This document shows, in pieces, positions 46,953 through 58,200 of a stretch of 64,000 nt of DNA (positions are counted from its first letter, which is position 1; each line of letters opens with the position of its first letter). The position numbers were made by a program, and so were the translations under genes. Below the pieces are notes generated by a model. That model did no database searches. It had not been told where the DNA came from and saw nothing but the letters and a program-made list of their open reading frames with translations. Source of the DNA: Micractinium sp. NFX-FRZ (lineage: Eukaryota; Chlorophyta; Trebouxiophyceae; Chlorellales; Chlorellaceae); NCBI GenBank assembly GCA_029339195.1, contig JAPTJF010000319.1, forward strand, positions 1-64,000, given 5' to 3'.

Positions 46953-49363
46953 TCAGGCGCCGGGCGGGCGCCCAGCCTGCTGCTCCAGCACGCCGTTGCT
47001 GTGCCCGCTGAGGAAGGAGCCCAGCAGGTTGTCCAGCAGGCCGGGGATGGAGGCAAACTGGGAGATGCTGGGCATGGGGCCGTCCACGCCCGCCGACAGG
47101 CTGCTCAGGCTGGCCAGCAGGCGGACGGCAGAGGCGTCGCCAGCAGGCACTTTGCCCGGCTCCGCTGCCCCGCTGGGTGGAGCAGCGCCCCCCAAAACAG
47201 CAGCATGCGGGAGTGCTGCCGGTGCCGCTGCTGGCACCGCCGCTTGTCGAGCCCCGGGCGCCGCAAAGGGGTTGATGGAGGGGGCGGCAGCGGCGCCGTT
47301 GGATGCACTGCCCGTTGAGGGACCCGCGCTGGAGAGGCCCAGCAGCGAGGGCTGCGACGACAGCGGGGCAATGCTGCCCTGCGCCTGCTGCTGTGCCTGC
47401 TGCAGAGGTGCTTGCTGCTGCTGCGGTGCTTGCGGCTGTGCTTGCTGCAGCTGCGGTGCTGCCGGGTGTGCATGCTGCTGCTGCTGCTGTCCAGTGGACG
47501 TGACTGCACTGCCGCCCTTGCTTTGGTTGGTGTTGTGCGAGGCGTCCGCCTGCTCGGCACGCTGGGCAAATGCGTTGGGAGCATCTTTGACCGCGGGGGC
47601 CATGAGCGCAAAGGCAGGCAGGCTGTTTTTGAAATCTATTGTTGTCGCCAGCGGCGGCCCGACCTTGCTCGACTCCCCCTCCGCCCCCGGCATGTGCGGC
47701 ACGAGCTGGCGCTGCAGCTGGCGGAGCGTCTGCTGCACCGGCTGCAGCAAACTGAGCGGCAGCCGCTCCCTGCCGTTGCTGCCCGCTGTGCTGCCGGTGA
47801 CAACGCTGCTGGGGCCTGTCTGCACGGGCTGCAGCGCTGCCAGCTGGCCCAGCGGCACGCTGAGCACGGCTGCAGGGAGGAGGCGGGCACAGCGACGAGG
47901 GGATCGGAAGGGATCAGAAGGGAGTATTACAGCCTGCCGAGGCACATGCTGATCATGCCCGGGGCAGCAGGCGCCGACGGCTGCCAGGTCGCACTGCGGC
48001 GGGCCCCTACCTTTGAACAGCTTCAGCTCGCAGCTGCTGCCCTCGTGCTGCCAGTGGGGAAACACAATGGCCCACTCCTTGCTGCACACAGGCAAGGGGG
48101 GTGGGGAGGGGTGCAGTGACGCTCAGGGCGGTCGGGTGCTGCACCTCAAGGCATGCCTGCCTTTATCAGCACTCTGCTCTCATCCGAGCTGACCGCACGC
48201 CAGTGCACACACCAGCCAAGTCCAGCAGCGCAGCAGGCAGGCGGCCAGCGCGCCACGCGGCTGGCGGGACTCACCCGCCCTGCCAGCGCTGCTGCTTGAC
48301 CAGGGGGTGCATCCCCAGGCGGCTAAGCGCCTCTGATGGCAAGCCATCCCAGCATTCAAGCAGGATGCCGGCGGTGCCGTACACCACCACTCGCACTAGT
48401 GGCACCAGGCCGTCGGGCAAACTGGCTGCGGCTGCTGCGGCTGCTGCTGCTGCAAGGTCTGCATGAGACCCCGTGCCTGTGATGCTCTGCAGCGGCAGCA
48501 GCACTCGCAGCAGCAGCACGCCCGCCGGGTGCATCACGCCGCTGTCGGCGGGAAGGGTGAGGCGGGCGCAGGGCAGCGCCGCCAGTGGCTGCTGCTGCGA
48601 GCCGGGCAGCTGCCGCTGGCACCGGTCCTGCACGTTGTGTTTGCAAGGGGTGGCAAGAGCAGAGGGTCACACAAGCAGCATGATTGCAGCTTGGTGGGTG
48701 CTACATCCACAGGAGGGCAGCGGAGAGGGCCAGCAAGCAGGGCATGCTTGGCACAGCTGCAAACACAAGAACAGGGGCAAGCAGACAGGAGGCAGGTCCA
48801 CGCGCCAACCCGGCATTGGCAGGGGCAAGACAGACCATCACCCATGCCAGGCTGCCACCCATGCCACCCACCCACCCACCCATGCCAGGCTGGCAGATCG
48901 CGCCACCTCTTCCATGTCCTCCCCTCGCCGCCAGCACTCCTCCTGCAGCTGCTCCAGAACAGGCGGCCCGCTCTGCCCTGAGCCCTGCCGCGCTGCTGGC
49001 GCCGCTGCCGCCGCTGTGCCTGCCCCTGCTGCTGCTGGCGACGGCGCTTGAGCCACCGGTTGCTGCTGCTCAAGCATCTGCTTGTGCAACGGGGTGAAGC
49101 AGCGCCAGTCGGTCACTCCCCCAACCCGCTCCCGTGGCTGCTGCTGCTGCTGCTGCTGCGGCGGCGGCGGCGGCGGCGCCTGGGCCGTCTGCTGGTGCTG
49201 CGGCTGTGGCAGATGCGCGCTTGGGACGGCTGCTGCTGCCTGCTGGCCTGCCTGCAGCGAGTGTTGGTTGAACATGGCCAGCACAGCCGGGTGATGGGCA
49301 AGCGAAGCCAGCTCGGGGGGCAGCAGGTGATGCACCTGCGCCGCCTGCAACTGTGGAGCCAAC

Positions 49364-49398
<35 letters not shown>

Positions 49399-50248
49399 GT
49401 GGTGCTGCTGCTGGTGGTGGTTGTGCTGGGCTGGCAGCGCGTGCGCAATCCCCAGCTCAGCCGACAGCAGGGGGATGAGCTGCAGCCAGAGGGTGGGGTG
49501 GGAGGGTGGGCCGCACAGAGCCGGTCAGCACAGCAGTGCAGTGCGGGACAGCACATCTGCCCACATGCCAGCACAGCACACCTGAGCACATGTCAATACA
49601 GCACATCTGGTCACATGCCAACTCAACACGCCTCTCAATGGTTTGAGGGCTGTACACATTCACCCCGCTCCCTCCCTCCCTCCCTCACCCAGTCGGTGCT
49701 CATCAGCTGCTTGGCTGCCTCCGCCAGTGGCGCAGCCACAGCCACGCCGCCATGCTGCTGCGGCACCGAGCCCTGCATACACACACGGTTGGGTGGCGAA
49801 CGGCTGATGAGACCTGGTGTGACTGCCGCGGCATGTTTTTGGGGAGCGACGGCAGCAGGAGGTGCGCATGACAGGGGCAGCAGCACACAAAACATGGCGG
49901 CCTTGCTGGGCAGGGCGGCAGCAGCATGCAGCAGGGGCGCTAACGAGGGGCGGGCCCAGCAGGTGGGCGTGCGCCGCACCTGCAGGAGCGAGCCTACCAA
50001 GCTCTCCAGGCCGCTCAAGATGAGGCGGCCAGAATCGTGCGGAGCAGGCATCAGGGCGGCAGTTGGGCGAAATGCTGATGCGTGTGACAGCGGTGCCAGC
50101 AGCGGTGCCAACTGCTGCTGAAGCTGGGCTGACACGCCCGCCGTCCGGGGCTGTGCAGTCGCTGCGGGCTGCTCATGCATGAGCGGCTGCCAGTGCTGCA
50201 GCATCTGGCGCTTGGCAGGCGGCGGCTCTGCCGCCAGCTGCTGCCACC

Positions 50249-50283
<35 letters not shown>

Positions 50284-51095
50284 GCTGGTGGCAGCGGCTG
50301 GTGTTGCTGCGTGCCCGCCCTATGTGCCATGGGCTGCCCATTCCATTGCGCTTGGTGCTGCTGCAGCGACGCCCCTGGGCTGGCAGCCTCGGCGGCAGGC
50401 GCCGTTTGATTCTTGACCAGGCGTGTGGTGCGACAATAGCAGCGGTTGCCTGAAAACAACAAGTTGGGGGACAACGCAACAGGTGGTGTGTGCATGTGTG
50501 TTGCTTTAGCGCTTCGAGATTGCTTGAGCAGGCAGACAGCAGCATCGCCGCCACTGCCTGCTCGTCGAGGGTTGGGCAGGCAGCAGGGAGCCGGCAGGAG
50601 CGGCGCCTCACAGATGATGCCTTCCACTAGGTGGTGCTTGCGCCATGAGGTGCTGCGCTGTGTGTTGCACAGCACGCAGGGGCCCTTCTGCAGCAGCACA
50701 GACAGTGGGGAGCCCGGTCGGGGGCGTGCGGTCGGGGGTGGCGGCGCCCCCGCACCAAATGAACACACTGCCCTCACGGCCTCTTCAAGCGAGCGGCATC
50801 CCTCTCTGTCGCATGTTTGAGAGCCCCTCCCCCCCCACTGATAACGGTGGGCCGAGCGGGGTGAAAGCGCTAGGGACAGGAGGCAACCAGGCAAACCACC
50901 CCGACGAACGCTGCCGCTGCTGCCTGTGGTCCGGGACGCAAGCCGCGGGGCCCCTACTGGTGAACCAGGCGTCAAGAACACCACGGCACCACTGTTCTCC
51001 ACCTGCTTCGGCTTGGGGCGCGCCGCCTGCGCCACCAAGTGCAGGTCCAGCCCCGCCGCTTGATGAACTGCATGGCCGTCATGCTGGGCCTCCAT
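46953..51095 (-). CDS. Gln-rich protein with a GATA-type zinc finger
   Basis: Exons: 51095-50612, 50449-49980, 49772-49689, 49479-48907, 48627-48275, 48081-48011, 47869-46953. The protein has 983 residues. A four-Cys finger of spacing C-x2-C-x18-C-x2-C is assembled across the first intron: C140, C143, then C162, C165 (CVLCNTQRSTSWRK...IICNRC). The x18 loop and the W-R after the first pair are those of plant-type GATA factors, which bind WGATAR sites, but the consensus LCNACG is replaced by ICNRCYC. Long Gln/His/Pro runs follow (exons 2 and 4). A compact region around 48627-48011 (LVPLVRVVVYGTAGILLECW, KEWAIVFPHWQHEGSSCELKLF) looks folded but I do not recognise it. The C-terminus is Ala/Gln-rich. 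I infer a nuclear regulator; finger identity is moderately sure, the role is not. Confidence 0.72.
50251..50283 (-). repeat. (CAG)11-type polyglutamine tract in the GATA-finger gene
   Basis: Eleven TGC units on the plus strand, read as 11 Gln codons on the minus strand within exon 50449-49980. Further Gln and His tracts lie at 49139-49159 and 49367-49420 in the fourth exon. Confidence 0.92.
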
Positions 51096-52411
51096 CACTA
51101 CGTGTGTAAATGTGTGTAGTGGAGGCCCACTGATAAGGACGTCCCACGATGTGCGCCTGCCAGCGGGGCGTGCGTGGGCCCCTTAACAAAAGCCCTCACA
51201 TTTCACTAAGTTAGGGGCTGTGGGGGGTGGCACATCCTCTTGTTTACATCACATGGTTGAACGGGCTAGCCATCGCCCCGCCTCACGGGTGATGCGGGTA
51301 GCAGGTTCCAGCTTTACGGTGACACAGGAGGTGTTGGGCCCCTCTGACACAGGGGGTGTACCAAACGGACGGCTGTAGATAACTGTGCCAACCAAGTCCA
51401 CGTACATAATTTTATACTAGCACGCTTCGGTGTGTACTGGGTGCCCTCCTGTGAGAGTCCAGCAGAGCCCGAGTGCCCAGAGCGCCCAACCGCCCGTTTT
51501 GGGAGGCGTCTGGTCACGCTTCATCCTCCAAATGTGCCGCTACTGCCCCACTCGCGCAATGACGTCGACCTCTATTGCAGCCTTTGCTGCAACACGTGGC
51601 TCCCAAGCTGATGAGGCCGAGCCACCCGCAACATGCCCATTAGCTCAACAGCCACCTCCAAGTGCAGCTCCCATCGGACAAAGACGTCTACAGGCACTTA
51701 CGGCACCCGGGTTTACCAGCAGCAGGCATACAATGGGATGTTTAAGCACGCAAAGTTCATGCGTGCGAGCCCTGCCGGGCCTGCCTGGTGGCGCCACGTT
51801 GGCGTCACTGAGCTGGCGGCTGTATAAACAGCGAGTCGCCACAAGTGATACAACTGCTGATGCCATGCCACGGAGGATGCGTTGGAAGTGCCTCATTACA
51901 ACCATCCCTCAGTCTGATCAGCAGAACGGCAGCGAATGAATGGGCACAGAATGGACGGGAACTGCAGCAGTGGTGGGACTGACCTCTGAGGGGCACTGTC
52001 TGCCGCTGACATGACCTGATCGGCGGTCTCCGCCGCTGCTGTGGTACGGTGTCATTCACTTGATGTGTGGCCTGGCCATGGTCACCATGCTCCAAAGGCA
52101 CCTTTAATGTGTGAGTGTATTCCTCGATTTCATCCCCAGCCCGAAACCACAATGTAATACCGCATTTTCAATCGCAGAGTGCCGCCATGGCGGCGGCATT
52201 GGCAGCGCAGCGGGTACAGCACCCCGCCCCTCAGGTCGGCCTTCCCCAGCGCCGTTGTCCCGTCGCTTTATACACGTCCAACCACTGCCAACCAGCGCTA
52301 GCTGTTCAGCTTCTACAGTGAAGGAGGCGGTCTTGCGCGCCAGTCAGTGATCGGGGCCCCCTTTCGTGGCAGCAGGGCACGCGAGCCACCCGCAATCAGA
52401 ACAGCTGCAGG
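51096..52411. other. Divergent intergenic region, GATA-finger gene / PBF1
   Basis: A 1.3-kb gap with both promoters. It is less GC-rich than the genes. A TATAAA-like string occurs at 51822 (gtataaacag) and TTTATA at 51411. Frames at 51430-51939 and 51633-51827 are open and the latter has unusually balanced composition (VYQQQAYNGMFKHAKF), but no splice-consistent gene could be built. Confidence 0.45.
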
Positions 52412-54641
52412 ATGGCGGCCACGCTGCCCGTGAGGGCGCAGGTGCCAGCGGCGGGGGCAGCTCTCAAGCAGCACGCGAGTTGGAGCCCGTGAGTGCCGTG
52501 CATAGTTGCAATCGGGCTCTGATGCATTGTGCAAGGCAGCTGCGCGAGAGGAAGGGAGGGCCTGCCGGTGGGTGATCGATCACACCTCCGAGCCTCTCCC
52601 TGCTCTGCCCTTGACTCGTCTGCCTGGAATGGGAGCGCAACAGATGGTTGCGGGGTTGCGCTGCCCGCAACGTCCGTGCAGCGCTCGGCCTTTGGCCGGC
52701 TCACTGCCTGCTCCCGCCGGTCGTTGCCGCAGGTATGACGACAACGGCGGCACAGTGGTGGCGGTGGCGGGCGACGATTACTGCATCGTGGCAGCCAGTA
52801 CGCGCATGTCCACCGGATACAGCATCCTCACGCGCAACAAGTCTAAGATCCTTCGCCTGTGAGCCGCGGAGCGGGGGTTCATGGTGCTGAGGGCAGGAGG
52901 CAACAGCAGATGGAGGCACGGCCGGGGATGTGGAATGCACAAGGGATCTGAGACGACTTGCCCATTGCAGCTTGTGTCTGCCTTGGATGCCCAGACAGCC
53001 TGCTGCTGCATGCACCGGCTGGCAGCGCCAGCACGGCCCTGGCCGGCGCCCACCCACACGGGCACGCTCCTCACTGGGCGCCCCTGCAGAACCCCAACCC
53101 CGCATCACCCTCCCCCCTCCCTGCCTGCCTCTTGCTGCCCGACCGCATGCAGCAACCCCAAGTGCGTGGTGGCGTCAGCGGGCATGCAGGCGGACATGGA
53201 GACGCTGCACAAGGTGCTGCACTCCCGCCACGTCACCTACCACTTCAACCACCGCCGCCCCATGAGCTGCCCCGCCACCGCACAGCTGCTCTCCAACACC
53301 CTCTACTACAAACGCTTCTTCCCGTACTACACCTTCAACCTGTGCGCGGGATTGGACGACGAGGGTGAGCGGGAGGGGCTGCCGTGGGGCGGGGTGGGGT
53401 GGGGAGGCCTAGCACCGCACAGCAGGCCCGGCAGCTGAAGTGAGGGCTGGTGGTGGGTGCGGGGATGGCGCTGGAGCAGTGCTGGCGCTGGCGCTCAGCT
53501 GTGCCCTGCTGGAGCCGCTGACCGGCCCTCGCCATCCAGCACCCTGATTCCACACCCCTTCTTCGAACTCCCACCGGCGGTGCAGGGCGGGGCGCCGTGT
53601 ACACATACGACGCAATCGGCTCCTACGAGCGCGTCGGCTACGGCTGCCAGGGCAGCGGCAAGGAGCTCATCCAGCCGGTGCTGGACAACCAGCTCAAGGC
53701 GGCCTCCCCGCTGGCGCTGCCGCCGCAGGTACGCCAGTTGCGCCAGACAGCTGTGACTGCGCTGCGTGGGATAGGGTAGGTAGGGAGCATGGCATGGCGG
53801 GAATGCTTGTCAGTGCAGCATTTAAGAACAACCGACTTGAAGACGGCCTCACCTGGCGGGCAGCGCAGCAAGTGAGGCGGGGCAGTGCCTGAGTGTGGGG
53901 CCTGGCTGCCTGCCTTCGAGAGCGGCAGCGCCTTCGAGAACGACCAACATCTGCCCCTCATGTAGGCAGGGAGTAGTGAAGCTGGCCTCTGCGTTGATGC
54001 TTGCCGCCACCCCTCCTCCCTGCCAGCTCCTCCCCACACGCCCCTCCCCCTCCCCCTGCCCCTGCAGCAATGGCTGAGCTCGCTGCCGCTGGAGCAGGCG
54101 GTGGACCTGGTCAAGGGGGCGTTTGTGTCGGCAGGGGAGCGCGACATCTACACGGTGGGGAGGCGCCGGTAGTGGGGAGGGGAGGGTGTTTGAGTAGACC
54201 TGGTGTAGGGGGCGTCGTTGGCTGCCGACAAAGTTATAAATTTGCAAAGTTATATCCTGTGTGTGGGGGAGACGGTGTTGGCCTGCCCTGGGGTGCGTTT
54301 GGCGTGCGCCGGAAGGGAACGATCAAGAGCAGGGCAGGCTGCTGGCTGCCCCGTCGGTCCCACCTGCCGCTTGCTCTGCCCTCGTTGCCACCCAGCATCA
54401 GGTGCCTCTTGCTGGTCCCCCTGTCCTGCTCCTCCACGCAATCCACCAATGCGGAGTGCCTGATCGCCACAGAACATGGCTGAAGCTGGCTTTCTTCACA
54501 TCCTGGACCCGTCTCTGCCTTTCCCCAACACATGGCCTCCTTTGCTTTGTCGTTGTGTCCATGCAGGGCGACGACGTGGAGATCCTCATCATGACCAAGG
54601 ATGGCATCAAGGTCGACTCACTGGAGCTCAAGCGCGACTGA
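52412..54641 (+). CDS. PBF1: 20S proteasome subunit beta type-6 (PSMB1 orthologue)
   Basis: Exons: 52412-52488, 52733-52858, 53153-53364, 53586-53728, 54068-54154, 54567-54641. The protein has 239 residues, the normal length. It is one of the seven beta subunits of the 20S core, a non-catalytic one lacking the N-terminal active-site Thr. Start choice is fixed by the plant-like KQHASWSPYDDNGGT that forms across the first intron. Diagnostic text includes AASTRMSTGYSILTRNKSKI, NTLYYKRFFPYYTFN, YTYDAIGSYERVGYGCQGSG, LIQPVLDNQL and the closing DGIKVDSLELKRD. Expected location: cytosol and nucleus. It follows a head-to-head arrangement with the GATA-finger gene. Confidence 0.96.
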
Positions 54642-55249
54642 GCGGCAGGCTGGAGCTGTGCAGCAATGAAGCATGGACAAGGGATACGGCCCCGAGAGCT
54701 TTGCCGCAGCAGGCTCTCCCTCCCTGTCACCTTGCTCTGTTGGCTGGCCACCGTGTGTAACATCACTAGCTGCGGCTTACGTCAAAGTGGGTATATGTTG
54801 AGCTACTAGGAAGTTGGCAAAGCTAGGGTCATGCGAAATGAGACTGTTTGGTGTGTGCAGGGTGCTGCCACAGGCGGCCCCGCAGGGCGGGGGCGTCCTT
54901 GAACAGAGCGCCACACTTGGGCTACAGATGATCCAGCTCTGCCTGCATTTCTTAACGCAGGGTCCAAATCTGTGAGAAAGGCTGATGACGCCGAGAACAA
55001 GGCTCTTGCCTGGGCAAGTTTCGGCGACCCCTGCCAGGCTGGCCACCTCTCAAAGTCGCTCGCATGCACCGTGCGCTCTAACGACGTATCTCAAGGTCGT
55101 CGTGCCTCGTGATGCAGGTTCCGCTCAAGGCCTGAGGGGCCTGCCAATCCATCACCTATCGACCGGCACGAGCTGCGTCTGTCGCAGTACAGACAGGGCA
55201 TCGGTAGCTCCACGCGATCAGCAAAGCCCCGAGGGGCCAGTTGGGCGCC
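54642..55249. other. Intergenic region, PBF1 3' flank and THO2 promoter
   Basis: Both neighbours are on the plus strand. It contains the PBF1 poly(A) signal at 54756. The remaining 490 nt before the THO2 ATG show no coding exon or recognisable element. Confidence 0.5.
54756..54760 (+). terminator. TGTAA polyadenylation signal of PBF1
   Basis: TGTAA on the sense strand, 115 nt after the stop codon, matching the usual green-algal poly(A) signal and distance. Confidence 0.65.
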
Positions 55250-58200
55250 ATGACGCTCGAGCTGGGCAGCACTCAGGCGCTCGTGACCAAGGCGCTCTGC
55301 GATGGCCTGAATAAGGGCGAGGCAAGTCGTACATGGCGCAGGGGGGTGCATGAGCGCGCGCAGACGTCAGCGGATGAAGGCGGGGAGTATGGCAGCAGCG
55401 GCGCCAGTGGCGGGAGTGGCGGCGGCGGTGGCAGCTGGGAAGCGGCAGCTGCCACAGCCTTTGGTTCCTCCTCCACCACCCCACCACCCCGCCTGCAGGT
55501 GGTTGTGAGCGATGTAGGACCCACCATCCCTGGCGTGTCAGCCGCCTCGCTGCAGCGCTTTCTGCTGGAGCTGGCGCGTGCAGTGGCAGGTGCGCCTGGC
55601 GGCAGGGTGCGGCAGGACGGCGGGGGAGGGCTGCTGCTGTGCTCCATCATATGGGGGGAGCGCACTGGCAGAGTCTGAGAGCCAAGCACGCTGAAACTGT
55701 GCCTGGCACCCCCTCTTCCATTCATGATGGGATGAGAATCTGTGCCGCAGTACCAGGATTTGCCTAAGCATGCCCTTTGCTTACTCACACCCTACCTTGC
55801 CCCCCTCGCGCCGCCCCCTACTTGCCTGCAGCCGGCTTGCTGAACGCGGACAAGCTGTGTGTGGCCATCCGCAGCAGCGGCACCACCGCCACTGCCGAGG
55901 CGTTGGGGACCGACCTGGCAGACGCCCTCTGGTGCGCGCGCTGCTGGGCTGCAGCTCCCTTGCCTGCATGGTGCTGGCCCTCTGTTTTCTGAACTGCCAC
56001 AGTGCAGGGGTGATGTGTATGGTGATGGATATGGTAGCGGTGGGGCGGCGGCAGCTGGTGTTTCTGCGCAGGGGCACGACACCTTCCCGCCGTGTCGCTG
56101 CCGCTGCTTCTGTCGCAGGTATGCGTGGCAGGAGGTTGAGAACGATGCATCAGGGGATGCCAAGAGCCGTCTGGCGGATGCAGCCAAGGATGCGCTCAAG
56201 GAGCAGCTGGTGAGTTGGTGGCTGGGTGGGCGGGACGGTGGGTGTGTTTTCGGCCTCACAAGAGGGGCTGCTACCCTAACGGAGGGTTCGCCAGCAGCAG
56301 GGGAGGGCTGCGCTGCCGCAGGCTCAGAGGAGGGGACAGGAGAGGGCTGGCCGGGCTGCTCCTCGGGCGCGGGGTCACTGGTGGGGCGAGGCCGAGCGAC
56401 TTGGGGCGGCAGCTGCCACCGTTTGACTGTGGCTCAAGCACTGATGCAGCACCTGCTTGCTTGCCAGCCTGCCTGCATACCCGCTGCTCGCGCAAGAGGG
56501 CATGCACCTCCACAGCCCTGAACCACGGTCCTTCCCCCTGCCCCCCCTCCTGCAGCTCACCAAGCAGCAGCTGCTTGAGTCTGGGGAGGGGGAGTTCTTT
56601 GAGTGGTGCGGCCTGGTGGTGAGCAAGGAGGGGTGGCGCAAGAAGGAGATCCGCTCGCACACCAAGCACGTCTACCAGCAGCGCAAGTGAGAGCAGGGGC
56701 CAGGGTTGGTTGGGCTGGAGGATGGAGATGGGCGCGCAGAGGGTGGCTCCTTGTGAGCCTTTCCAGCCCCCACGACTGCTTGTGCCGGCTGCCTTGCATT
56801 GCCTGCACGCTGCGGGCCAGCCCGCCCAAAGCACTAATCACCACCCCACCCGCTCTCCCCGCGTGTCACCAGGCCGCCTCCTTCTGTTCCCATGCCCATG
56901 CCCTGCTGCCCACCTGCTGCTGCACATCCCCCTCTCCCCCTGCCCTCCCCACGCCTGCCCCCAGGTTCAACCTGCTGCGTGAGGAGAGCGAGGGGTATGC
57001 CAAGCTGGCCACGCTGCTCAACCAGCGGGCGGCGGGCTGCCTGACCGAGGCAACCACCGCGGCGGCGGTGAGCACGATGTGCTGATGTGCTGGCCTGCCT
57101 TCTTGCCTCAACTTTCCAAACACATTAGCCCGCTCCCTCTCGTGTGCCGATACTGCTTTGCCACCTGTCCCACTTCACCCCCTCCCTCCCTGCCTGCTAC
57201 AGCTTGAGGAGATGAAGGCTCTGATTGGCTACTTCGACCTGGACCCCAACAGATGCTTCAGGTGGGGGCCAGGGGCGAGGGGTGGAGGTGGCTTGCTGCT
57301 GCTGTAGCCAGCAGGCGCTAGCTTGCCTGGGGTGCCTGGGGTGGCCAAATAGGTCGGCTTGACGTAGGGGCCGGCAAATTGGCAACCAGGCTGCAGGCTG
57401 GTTAGTGTGGCGATTTTGCCTCACAACTGTGCTCACTGATGGCCGCCCAACTTGTGTCCACACTCTCCCAACCTGCCCTGACCCTCCCCCACCCCCCGTC
57501 CCACACTTATCTGCACCACAGCGTGCTGCTGGATGCGTTCAGCCAGCAGCCTGGCAACGACGCATTCCTGGCGCTCATGCCGGCCTTCAGGTGCGTGGGA
57601 GGGCAGGGGCAGGCAGGGGCGTGCTGTTGTTGGCATCTGCATAAAGCTGTGTGCATTGCTGCAGCGGCGCAATTGCTCATGCGCATGAGCACAATGTTCC
57701 GCCATCCCGTGGTAGTGCTTGACAACTCCCACCCGCTTGTCTCTGCTGCCGCTGCCGTCCCTGCCTCACCTCGCGTCCTCTGCGGCTGCCTGCCTGCGCG
57801 CTGTGCAGCTCCGACGCCCTGGGCCAGCTGCTGGGCTTCCACTTCTGCCGGTGCCGCGAGGACGCCGCAGCGCAGCGCCCCGCGCAGCCCGCACCCCCGG
57901 GGCTGTATGTCGCGGCGGCCAAGATGGTGCGGGCGGGCCTGACCAGCCTGGAGGCCCTGATGGCGCACCTGGAGCCGGCAGACGCAGAGATGACGAGCGG
58001 TGGGTGGGGGAGGGAAGGGAGGTTTTGCAGGCGGCGGATGGGTATCCTTTGGCTGGCGGGGGACTGACAGGCAGGGCTCTGTTGGTGGGCTTGAACCGCC
58101 CGGGTCCTTCTAGTGCTACTGCATGACCGCACCTCTGGCAGTCATGGTTTGATGCCCAACCGCACACCCCTGTTGCACGCACCCTGGCAGGCTACGAGGA

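Noticed and set aside
51430..51939. 170-codon plus-strand frame between the GATA-finger gene and PBF1
   Set aside because: No recognised domain, no partner exons and no conserved motif. Kept only as a low-level curiosity for the sub-stretch 51525-51830.
52187..52234. ATG at 52187 (MAAALAAQ) as PBF1 start
   Set aside because: No phase-2 donor follows to join the next exon, whereas 52412-52488 gives the plant-conserved KQHASWSPYDDNGG.
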